Positions 54,944 to 64,000 of a stretch of 64,000 nucleotides of DNA are shown here, piece after piece. This DNA comes from Paramecium octaurelia (taxonomy: Eukaryota > Ciliophora > Oligohymenophorea > Peniculida > Parameciidae). The notes beneath the pieces are model-generated. The model saw only the letters and a list, made by a program, of their open reading frames with translations, made no database searches and was not told where the DNA came from. The position numbers were made by a program, and so were the translations under genes. The DNA lies in NCBI GenBank assembly GCA_905182995.1, contig CAJJDP010000094.1, forward strand, positions 1 to 64,000, in the 5' to 3' direction. Every line of letters begins with the position of its first letter. Position 1 is the first letter of the stretch.

Positions 54944-56496
54944 TCATTCATTTTACTATTGAGCTGGCATCGGATACTTGAGGTCATATTTGAATTGGAT
55001 CTTAAGACCATTAAATGCTTTTTTCAATTCCTCAAAACCTTCTACCCACTGTTTTAATTGATTGCTCCAAAACTCCTGAATCTTTTTCTTATTCTCAAAA
55101 CTCTTTTATTATTATTTCGACAATCTGTCTTCAAGGAGATTAAATAACACCACCAAAGGACTGTCATAAATGAATGATTAGAGACTTTTCAGTTCTGATT
55201 CCAATTGTCTAACCTTAAGAGCTTCACTTCCTTAAATGTCAGCTATAAATTAATAAATGAATATACTTTTCTAACTCTAGAGGGTTTCAATTAATTTAAC
55301 TAATTGGTTATTCTCTTTTTGTAACATAGCAATTTGATCATTTTTTTATTGTAAATCTTTTAAGTACTTTTCATCAGAGGGTTATGAAATACTTCTAACC
55401 AAATTGATCTTTTGGTCCTATTATTTTAACAATTGTAATTGATTAGCCATTTGAGAAATTTAAGTATTTAATTTTTCGATTGTTATCAGACTTTCTCCTA
55501 GTTTGATTTATAATTCTTAGTCTTTCTCCTTTAATTTTAATTTTGTTTATTGGAGTTCTGTGAAAAGATCTGAAATTGATGATTCAGACTTTGCCAACTA
55601 ATTTTAGAGGGCTAACACCTTTTCATTTTGAATGCTTAACTAATGAGTTTATCCTTTAATTTAATTCTTATATTCTTCGATCTCTTTTGTCATTTTAGTA
55701 AGTTCTGGCTTGTAATCCTTACTCATGACTGAGTTCTACAGGTTTTAATTCTTAAATTCAATTAATTCAGAGATTATTTCGGTATTCTATTACAATTACA
55801 AATCATGTTTTCTCTTTAAGTCTTAAATTACATTATCTCTATTTTGGAGATCAATCCTAAATTGGGCTTACTTTTGATTGAGTTCATTAGTGATTTTTCT
55901 AATTGTTTCCTCTTATTATTTGATTGTTTTGGTTTAGACTTCAACGTTCTCTTTTAATCTCAACTCTCTTTGTAAAGCTTAATTAGTGTCCTCCTTGCAC
56001 ATGGTAGCAGTTTCTAAATGGTTATCATACAATGCTTACATTATAATTGTTCCATTGTCAATCTAATAGCAAACACTTCAGAATTAAGTTGATCATTTTT
56101 TTAATTAGTGTGATCCAATAAATCGTGCAATCCGATTAGTTCATTCTATAATGATTGCTTTTCCTTCATAGATTATAGTAATTTGAGTTCTCTATCGTCA
56201 ACTGCATCCTTTAATTTTGATACTAAAATATTTTAAACATCATGGATACCTTCGATTTGCAACTATTAATTCTACTTATGTTTTAAATCAAGCAATTCAT
56301 TCTATTTATTGAGTTGGGTGGCCAATTCTTTATTTTAATCATTCAGTTGCTTGATCTCATCCTATAATAATAATGAGATTCCACAATTTACATTTGCTTT
56401 CGAAATTTTGCTTTTGCTTTCGTTGAGTTGAACTGTGTTAGAATCGAATATAAATTCTGTTTCTTCATCTGAACCACTTTGTACAAGGTTTTGCAT
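54944..56496 (-). CDS. Long coiled-coil protein
   Basis: 500 residues after a 26-nt intron and a 24-nt in-frame, TGA-free intron (55243-55266). Apart from a short acidic head (SGSDEETEFIFDS), residues 60-400 are continuous heptad-like coiled coil rich in Leu, Lys, Glu and Gln. The C-terminal 90 residues look more globular and conserved (FYDSPLVVLFNLLEDRL, KIQEFWSNQLKQWVEGFEEL, FKYDLKYPMPAQ). No family is recognised; a tether or centrosomal type scaffold is possible. It converges with JMJD6, stops 82 bp apart. Confidence 0.75.
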
Positions 56497-57216
56497 TTAT
56501 ATGAGTATTAATTTTAATAATGAAATAGGATAAACAAAATGTAGGTATTAGAATAATTGGGAAGTAATGTTTATAGAATTTAATCTAAAATTTAAAAGTA
56601 ATTTAATGGGTGTTCCATCAAAATGGAATATCATAGAAAAGAACTTGTAATTACGAAAATTGTTAACTAGTTAATACAATCACCGATGCCATTTTCTAGA
56701 AGGACAATAAAATTTCTATTTTAAGTTGATAATGTTAAAAGAGTATAAAAAAGAGTGAAACTAATACAATTTATTAATCATTCTAAAGGGTGGAAATTGA
56801 GAAGTTAAATTACTACTGTGTGAATAATATATTCAGAGAATATAAATCTAAGATTTGCAAAAGAATTCGAATATTACATTTTAGTGATGGAACGCAATTG
56901 CTTTACATAATATTGTTATTTGTGAAAATATAGTGATTATTCAATTCTGTTGACAATTTTAAGCAATAATATTATTTACTTAAGGATGAAATGTAATAAA
57001 TAGTAAATTAAATTTAACATTATTACATAGAATAAAGGAGTATTCGCTTAAAAGAACATAAAAAATTGAAATAAATGAGGATGTATTGTAGAAGAACTTT
57101 TAAACTCAAATGCACGTAATTATTAAGTGTGTTATAAATTATTAATGAAAATCCATATATTTATAATTTAATTAAAAATATCTTTTTTGATGATCCAAAA
57201 GTTCAAAATCTAAAGT
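56497..57216. other. Longest intergenic region (720 bp), divergent
   Basis: AT-rich DNA between the coiled-coil gene and the Myb gene, which face away from each other. A 50-codon TGA-free ORF begins at 56606 but lacks coding character. No RNA gene or repeat is visible. It probably holds two promoters. Confidence 0.45.
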
Positions 57217-58927
57217 ATGGGGGACTTAGAACAAAAATTAATAAATCAGCCATAGAGAATTGATTGGCTCAATATTTAATAAATGTATCTTGAAAAGACT
57301 GGTGTGATTGTGGAAGTGATTGGACAAACGAGAGTCGGAATTAAAAAGGATATTACATATTGTAGAATATATATATATAACTCTCATGATTATTAACACA
57401 TTAATAAAATTAAATGTAGTAAATTGATACACAGTTAATGGATGATTTTCATTAGAATTTCTTAAACTTCTACTCAAAAGTCAAAGGTGTGATGAGTGTC
57501 AGATTAAATTAAATGAAAGAAAAGTTTAATCTAAAAATTGACTCATTTCCCGAGGACCAAGAAGTGTTTAACATCCAACAAACTAATAAACTTAATCTAC
57601 AAACTTAACCAAACAAACCCAAAAAAAATTGGACTGATGATGATAAAAAGGTTCTGATTTGGTTAGTTGGAAAGTGGGTTACAATAAATAAAAGAGATTT
57701 AAAATAACTAGTACAAAATTATTTGTCTATAACAGAACGATATCGATTGGAGTTCCATTGCCAGTATGATGCCTCGTCGAGATGCATTCAAATGTAAGTA
57801 GAAATGGCTATAAATGCTTAAACTTCCTTTGCAATAAGCTCCATGGACACTTGCTGAGGATAATTTGCTACAAAAGATAATTTATGAATTCTAAACCTAA
57901 AACAAGGGTAATAAATGGAGTCAAATTGCCACGGCTCTCAATAAAGCCAATGATCAGTAAGTCCATAGAAATGGTAAACAATGCAGAGAAAGATGGAATA
58001 ATCATCTTAACCCTAACATCAATAGGTACAGTATTTAAATTTTAATCAAAAGAAACCCATGGCAATTAAGTGAAGATTTGGATCTGATGTGTTTGGCTAA
58101 AGAATTCGGGAAAAAATGGGCTTTGATTTCAAAAAAACTAAAAGTTGCAAGAAGCGAAAACAACGTCAAAAATCGATTTAATTGTCTACTAAGAAAAGAG
58201 AAGAGCAATAAATCTGGGTAGAATTTTGTGAACTATTAAAAGGAAAAAAGATTAAGAGGAAAGTCAATCTGAAGAAAACTCTATTTCAAACTAAGCTTCA
58301 ACTGAAGAATTAAGTCATGAAGAAATTAAGCTCATTAACTTCATCATCAAGAAAATCGAATGGCGAATTCAACAAAGTGACAACATCAAACAAAAGGAAC
58401 CGACCGATGCTGTCAAAGAAGAACATTTAGACGTTGTCAAGAAAGTTAGAATAGAATAGCAAGGAACATTTTACAAGGAATTTAAGTAAAAGATTTCAAA
58501 TTTTAAGAACATTGAAAAACTATAATTGCAAGTCAAAGACTAATAGCTTAATGATGATGAAGTAGCTACTCTCATGCCATGTCTCATCAATAAAGAAAAC
58601 AATCATATCTATTTTGCCTCCCCTGAACAACTCTATATTTATCTGAACAAAACCACTGATAATAATTAAGTGGGAATGTAACAAGAGAATTATTTGTCTA
58701 ATCCTAATAGTTTAGGTTCAATTATGTATGATCCTAAATTATTCCGATCTATTGTGATGCTTCAGTCCAATGAGTTCCATCAAGGATAGAGTGGCATCTA
58801 CAATCAAAGATCATTTTACAATCAGAACCATATTGGAAACCTCTAAAGTCTAAATAGCTATCCTTATTCAGTTGCCTTGTCCCCTTACCCCTCACAAGCT
58901 AATTTAACAAATTAATTATAAAAATGA
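57217..58927 (+). CDS. R2R3-type Myb transcription factor
   Basis: The secure part runs from an ATG at 57492 to TGA at 58925-58927 (452 residues after introns of 25, 27 and 25 nt). It contains three Myb/SANT-like helix-turn-helix units: KNWTDDDKKVLIWLVG to DWSSIASMMPRRDAFKCKQK; APWTLAEDNLLQKIIYE to KWSQIATALNK and GKQCRERWNNHLNP; and NPWQLSEDLDLMCLAKEFGK to KWALISKKL and NNVKNRFNCLL. The last two form a classical DNA-binding pair. The C-terminus is Asn/Gln/Ser-rich, as in activation regions. An upstream TGA-free frame from 57217 (MGDLEQKLINQPQRIDW) has coding character and is included as a likely N-terminal extension, but the join requires a further intron I cannot fix. Confidence 0.85.
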
Positions 58928-58946
58928 TAATATTAAAATTATAAAA

Positions 58947-59976
58947 ATGCAAATTGAATTTTTCATAGATCAAAGAATTGCTAACGAAGTAGAAATGTTG
59001 AAATGGAAAAAGGATAATGCAAATAAACCAAGTCCAAAAGAAGATAAAAATGATGATGATGATGACTATCAAGGACATATATAATATACTGATATAGAAC
59101 ATATAAAAGAATTTAAATAGGTGAGAGTGGGTTTTGAAGGGAAATAACTCTCACTTTGGAGTAGTGCAATTTACTATTTCATTATTAAATACTTCAATTA
59201 TCCTTTAGAACCAGTGAGAATAGAATTCCCAAAGGAATTCAGGCATCAATATATCATACCAAACAGTGGAGTCTATTGTCATCCAGAATGGAGCTAAAAG
59301 TATTAGCATGTTCAATATTAGGTATTGGTAAAGGTCCTTGACCTTAGAGCAAATTATTAATAGAGTTATTTAGACTTTTCATGAAATTCCAACATATTCA
59401 GATTACCCTGCCGACTTAAGCTTTATCTAATTAAGTTTAGATAAAGTAGAATACTAAAATGTTATCAAAGCTAATAAGGAGTATGCTACAAAATATAATA
59501 ATAAAATCCAAGAAGAAAGATAATATTTCGAAAGGAAAAGATAGCTTGAAATTTAGAATGCAATTAAAATTGAAGAATAACAATAAAAAAATCAGAAAAA
59601 TTAGGAAATATAACAAAATAAGGAGAAGTAGTAAGAAAATCTTAATGATTTAATAATATATTAATAATAGAATTAAGGTTAATTTTAATAATAACAATTA
59701 AACATAATGCCTTAATAATAAAACTATAATATAAATCCCCAAAGTCAAAATCAATCAGTGCCATAATAAAATCATTAATAATAACTGTATTAAGCGTAAA
59801 TTTAGAGTGGCAATCCAAGTTAACAGCAGTATAATTAAAATCATTAATAACCTCAAAATAATTAATAAATTCCTCAATTCTAATAACAACCAATTTAATA
59901 GGAGTATAATTTGCCTAACCAAAATTTAGTATCTAATAATCCAAAAATAAAAATCTTAGGGAAATAAATTTAATGA
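58947..59976 (+). CDS. E2-like (UBC-fold) protein lacking an obvious catalytic cysteine, with Gln-rich tail
   Basis: 333 residues after one 28-nt intron. The first half resembles an E2 fold: VRVGFEGKQLSLWSSAIYYF, YPLEPVRIEFPKEFRHQ, GVYCHPEWSQ, QQIINRVIQTFHEIPTYS and VIKANKEYATKYNNKI. HPE replaces the usual HPN, and no Cys lies in the catalytic position downstream; the single nearby Cys precedes the His. It would therefore be an inactive E2 variant. A charged coiled coil and a strongly Gln/Asn-rich tail follow. The gene begins 19 bp after the Myb stop. The family assignment rests on pattern only and needs structural comparison. Confidence 0.55.
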
Positions 59977-60334
59977 TTTATTGTTTTGTTCTTAAGGTGA
60001 TGTTTTATTATTTCATTTTTTTGTAGAGATAAATTCATTTTGTAGATTTATTTAATCAACATTTATTTTCTTCACAAAAGTTCGAAGTACAGTTTATACA
60101 TATGATTAGACTTACCAATCATATTGTATTATGAATGATTTAGTGGTTTTATATGATGTGTTGTGATTTTCTATTTTGAATGAACTAATAATTGAAGAAA
60201 AGATGATAAAAATAAATCAAAATCATTTGAGAAAAGACGGAGGAGGATAGGCATTTATGTTCAAGCTGATATTTAATAATTAATTTATATTTGGTTTTTT
60301 TGGTTATTTGTTTTAATGGTTTGTTTATTAGTTG
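59977..60334. other. Convergent intergenic region
   Basis: About 358 AT-rich bases between the stops of the E2-like gene and the WNK kinase gene; nothing recognisable. Confidence 0.45.
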
Positions 60335-62083
60335 TCAAAAATTGACTTCTATTTATTTATCTACATTTAATTGATTCAAAATACCATTTTAAGATTAAGG
60401 ATTAATTTAGAATTATAATCCTTATGAACTATCCCCCTACTATAAAAATGAATGTTATATTTACATTAAGTTATCCTTATTTAGAAATCTTAGTATTGGC
60501 AATCTTTTCCATACATGGACTTTCAACTATTGATTTGATGGTATTTGACTCATTTTGAAAATCAAAAAAGTTCTGATATGATCTAGGAGACATAAATCCA
60601 GAATTTTAAAATAGTTAATTGGATATTTTAATGCCTGCCTAAGAACTTTGAGTTTTTTTTAAGTATTCCTATTTTTATTAGGCATGGAACTGTTTCAAGA
60701 TTTGCAATTCCTTTTCTTGTCTTTATTCCAGGTCTAAGAAAGTATCATCTTTCTTTTTATCCTAAAAATATAGAGGTTTTGAAATTACAATATAGGCTTT
60801 ATAACACTGCATAAAGACTTGATCCGTTTCGTCGTCTGTTTATATAATAATGTTTTTCTTTTTCATTTAAATTTACTAAGGTTGTTTTTGGTTGCTGATT
60901 TCTGAATTTGTTTCAAATTTGCTACTTCCTGCGGTCAACATAATTTTGTTTGATAGATTGCATTTTAGAAGAGATGAATCTGAACAATAAAACAATTGTA
61001 CTTTTGCTATCATCTCTCAATTGGATTAAATATTGTTCATTTATAGCCACTGGCAAATTGTCATTCTCTTAGGTCTACCCATTAAAATGAGTGAGTAGCA
61101 ATTCAGAAACAGAGGGTCTTTACTCAGGGGGTTTCAAACATCTGATTAGATTACGTTGATATCTTACTCTAAGATAATGGATTTGATCTTATCGTTAAGA
61201 ATTGCATCAATTGATTGTGGTTTCTACTATTCCATTACCTTTTTGATCACTTAGCCGATACCTCCCTTACATTCGCAGAATGGTTTGGCCCCAGTCACCA
61301 TTTCTAAGAGACACATTCCGAAGGCATAGATGTCTACTTTAGTATCATAGTGTTCTTAATAAATTTCAGGGGCCATAAATTCTGGAGTTCCCAACACAGA
61401 ACTAGTGAAAGATTATTGTAATCTAATAATTGTTGCTATCCTTACTAGATGGAGAGTCCCAAATCACCAATTTTTAATTCGTTATTATTTGTATCTATTA
61501 ATATGTTTTCGCATTTTAAATCTCTATGAATGATGTTTTATTTGTGCATGTACTCAAGACCTAAGAGAATCTATCTACACCAATTTTTGATGACTTTTAG
61601 TTTTGGTCTCAAGATTCTTCGTAAATAACTAGTGGAATGTGATTTATATTATTACTTCTTCAAAGAACCACCATTAATGATTTCAGTTATGAAAATTATT
61701 TCTTTCTTCTTTTTATTATGCCAAGAATGGATGAAATTAATAATGTTGTTATGTTTTAAACTACTTAAGATTGAAATCTCCTATCTTGCTCTTCTTCTTT
61801 CATCTACAATAATTCAATGAAATCTGAATACTTTCTGGAACAGTATGCAATTAGAAAACATTCCAGGCCACTTCACAACCGCTTTAATTATCATATCCTC
61901 TGAACACACTTTTATAAGCCCCTTTGCCGATTTCTTCATTATACTGAGTTATAAATTGATAAATACTTTACAAAATCGACCTGTTGGATCCTACTCTATT
62001 ATTTATGAAATTTATTCATCATCATCACTAAAAAAGCAGTCCTATTCATCTTGACTGATAGAGATGAGTTAGTTAATTTCCAT
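60335..62083 (-). CDS. WNK-family protein kinase
   Basis: 519 residues after seven introns (23, 28, 23, 32, 31, 27, 25 nt). The kinase starts with [20 protein letters not shown], where the catalytic lysine is in the glycine loop (GAYKSVFRG) and the usual VAIK lysine is replaced (CEVAWN): the defining 'with no lysine' arrangement. [19 protein letters not shown] and [13 protein letters not shown] are typical WNK motifs. After the kinase, [12 protein letters not shown] leads to a segment resembling the PF2/OSR1-C-like domain ([19 protein letters not shown]). WNK kinases regulate ion transport and osmotic responses, fitting a freshwater cell. The tail is Ser/Gln-rich. Confidence 0.92.
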
Positions 62084-62316
62084 TTAACAAATTTTTGCTT
62101 AAATTTAATATTACATTTAACTAAACTAAAGTTTTTTAGTATAATTTGCATTACCAATTAAATCGACCATGCTCAATAATTTGGTTATGCTATTCTTCGA
62201 TTCCAAATTACTGAACAGATATTACTCATTTCTCAATCGATTAGCATGCTGTAAATTAATTCATGATTATTTTTGGACAAAAACTTCAATTTATATATAT
62301 TACAAATTTAAATTAT

Positions 62317-63315
62317 ATGGCAAACCTAATTCATTGCAATAATGGATATGTTTGCTCGGAAGGACTCACAGAATTCCTATTGAGCTTAATCTATCTCTCC
62401 TATTTAGTCACGAGATATAGAATAATTACCCAGGATAAAAGCGGAGTCCTGGTTCAAATAGATAGATATTTATGTTTTGCAGCTTTGATCTAAATATTTT
62501 TACAGACCATTTATTTTTTATACTTTGGTAAGTTGCCTTAATCTATTAGTTGTGCAGATAATGATTTTGTATTGTCAACTATTAAATGCATGGGAATAGC
62601 AATGCAAATTATGATTTGCAATATTTTGGGATCTATAGTGGCTGATGAAGAATAGGCTCCAAAAGTTTGGTAATTGGCTAGAGCATTACTTATAGGCGCG
62701 TTTATTTTATGGTTTTGGGCAGGCATAGTTCATAAAAGTGCAATCGAGTAAATTATTATATAATGTTTACTAGTTATAATTGTGTTTAAGTTGATTACCT
62801 AATAGTTTCAAGTTTTGGACTCATTTTGGCTGGTGGTTCATTTTACATGGGCAATATGGCATTAGAAGGTCATTTGGATTATAAAAATAAATTGGTTTAA
62901 TATTCTTTTAATTTGTTTTAAGGATATTGCAAGATCTGGAAACATTTAAGTTTAATAACATGCCCAAAAATATGAATAAGTATTAATTAGAATTAAATAA
63001 ATCACATTAATGCATTGTATTTAATAATATTATTAGATTGTGGATTGCTACAATTTGGAGTATAATTTGCGTTCGACATATTTACCTATTTCAAATGTGA
63101 AAATTCAAGGGAATGCTCTAATTATTACAATGCTTCATCGACTCTTTCGGTTTTATTTATTGCTTAATTATATTAAGGTTCTTTATTTGACTATTTTCAA
63201 ATTGATTTAGTTCACTACACTTCCTGCTTCCATTTTCTGGATATTTTATGAAATGAATAAAACTAAATTCCAAGAAGAAGATAGAAATACATTTGAGATG
63301 AATATCACTTAATGA
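62317..63315 (+). CDS. Multi-pass membrane protein of unknown function
   Basis: 303 residues after three inferred introns (28, 31, 28 nt). An in-frame ATG at 62263 would add 18 residues. Hydrophobic segments include LTEFLLSLIYLSYLV, YLCFAALIQIFLQTIYFLYF, IAMQIMICNILGSIV, ALLIGAFILWFWAGIV, CLLVIIVFKLI, YLIILLDCGLLQFGVQFAF and FTTLPASIFWIFY, giving about seven to eight spans. The C-terminus is acidic and polar (KTKFQEEDRNTFEMN). The unspliced frame also happens to be free of TGA for 332 codons, so the splice choices, made to restore hydrophobic segments, are uncertain in detail. Family unknown. Confidence 0.62.
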
Positions 63316-63360
63316 TAATAATTAATTCTATATATATCTTATTAATAACACATATTTTGC

Positions 63361-63999
63361 TCAATGAATGTCGTCCTTATTAGCAAAGTTTTATAATCCG
63401 GATATTGACATTGAAAGTGTTGAAAGGTTCGCGTCTGGTAATAATTTAACTTAATTATCAGCATATATCCCACCAGCTTTTCTTTCTAGTCTTTTGTAAT
63501 AATGAAAAATTAAAAATTTCTATTTTTCTGTCATTTTCTCTTCACCAATTGTATATTGTTCGAATTTCTTTTTTGTGAGTTCTAAAGCTTTCTTTTTTAT
63601 CTCAAGTACATTTTCCATCGTTTTACCTAGATCATTGGTATTAAGTAATTAAATCTATTTATCTGCTTTGATATATCTTAATTAGAGTACTCTGCAACAA
63701 TAATTGCCCGATATTTTTTCTCTGGCCTGATTTAAATCTATATTAGGTATTTTAACAAGCTTAGCCTTTTTAATTTCTAATTGTGATACTGAGTACCTAA
63801 TAAGGGACCTTTCTAGAAATTTATCAAGATTATATTCTATATCTTAAAAGTCTTTAGGGCAAATCACAATATATGATTTTCTTATAGGTGATTCTGATGT
63901 GACTTTGGCAGCTACTAGCCTTACTTCAATTTAATCTTATTATGATTCTTATTAAATTTATTCCTTTTCCTCTTGTAAAATAAAACACATTTCACACTT
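63361..63999 (-). CDS. Hypothetical protein, C-terminal part (5' end outside window)
   Basis: The minus-strand frame is open from the window edge to TGA at 63363-63361 (212 residues). It begins KCEMCFIL, possibly the end of a zinc-binding pair, followed by a Gln/Glu-rich stretch, a folded-looking part (KSYIVICPKDFQDIEYNLDK, RSLIRYSVSQLEIKKAKLVK, SGNYCCRVLQLRYIKADKQI) and a helical charged C-terminus ending NKDDIH. I do not recognise a family. No intron was needed in this part. Confidence 0.7.
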
Positions 64000-64000
64000 A

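Noticed and set aside
56606..56758. 50-codon ORF in the intergenic region before the Myb gene
   Set aside because: TGA-free runs of this size are expected by chance, and it has no coding character or family resemblance.

Overview
This window looks like ciliate macronuclear DNA, most likely from a Paramecium; the species cannot be fixed from the sequence. Every long gene reads through TAA and TAG as glutamine and ends only at TGA. The DNA is very AT-rich and genes are tightly packed on both strands. They are interrupted by minute GT...AG introns of about 19-32 nt, of which roughly 80 were placed by hand. For nearly every gene given here, removing the placed introns leaves an open frame whose length is a multiple of three, which supports the models. 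There are no operons, ribosome binding sites, tRNAs, rRNAs, CRISPR arrays or transposons that I can support.

Layout. 1-5 kb: end of a RING-H2 gene, a multi-pass membrane protein, a coiled-coil protein and a PH-like/CAMK kinase. 5-13 kb: an organellar family A DNA polymerase with a presequence, an Aurora-type kinase with a long coiled coil, the GTPase GPN1, a protein isoaspartate methyltransferase and a CDK-like kinase. 12.9-25.3 kb: one giant VPS13 lipid-transfer protein gene. 25.5-31.5 kb: a RING protein with a tail anchor, a B-box protein with LOTUS (OST-HTH) RNA-binding domains, a membrane-anchored alpha/beta hydrolase and a 7TM receptor-like protein. 31.7-36.4 kb: proteasome ATPase Rpt2, an unknown protein, an EF-hand protein and a GSK3-like kinase. 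36.5-42.2 kb: a small unknown gene, a long low-complexity protein with C-terminal ankyrin repeats, and a divergent disordered protein. 42.3-48.9 kb: a soluble-type adenylyl cyclase (ADCY10-like) with a C-terminal PH domain, DNA polymerase epsilon subunit B and a deoxynucleoside kinase. 49-54.9 kb: an F-box protein, an RsmI-like methyltransferase with a presequence, small ORFs and a JMJD6 orthologue. 54.9-64 kb: a coiled-coil protein, an R2R3-type Myb factor, an inactive-looking E2-like protein, a WNK kinase, a second multi-pass membrane protein and an unfinished gene.

The genes do not form one pathway; this is a normal gene-dense chromosome segment. Recurrent themes are signalling (five protein kinases, a cyclase, a 7TM protein, an EF-hand protein), ubiquitin/proteasome functions (two RING proteins, F-box, Rpt2, E2-like), and nucleic-acid metabolism (two polymerase-related genes, a nucleoside kinase, an rRNA-type methyltransferase). 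Spacing is extreme: several divergent start codons lie only 7-29 bp apart and several convergent stops 11-25 bp apart. The most unusual single genes are the B-box/LOTUS protein and the cyclase-NTPase-PH fusion.
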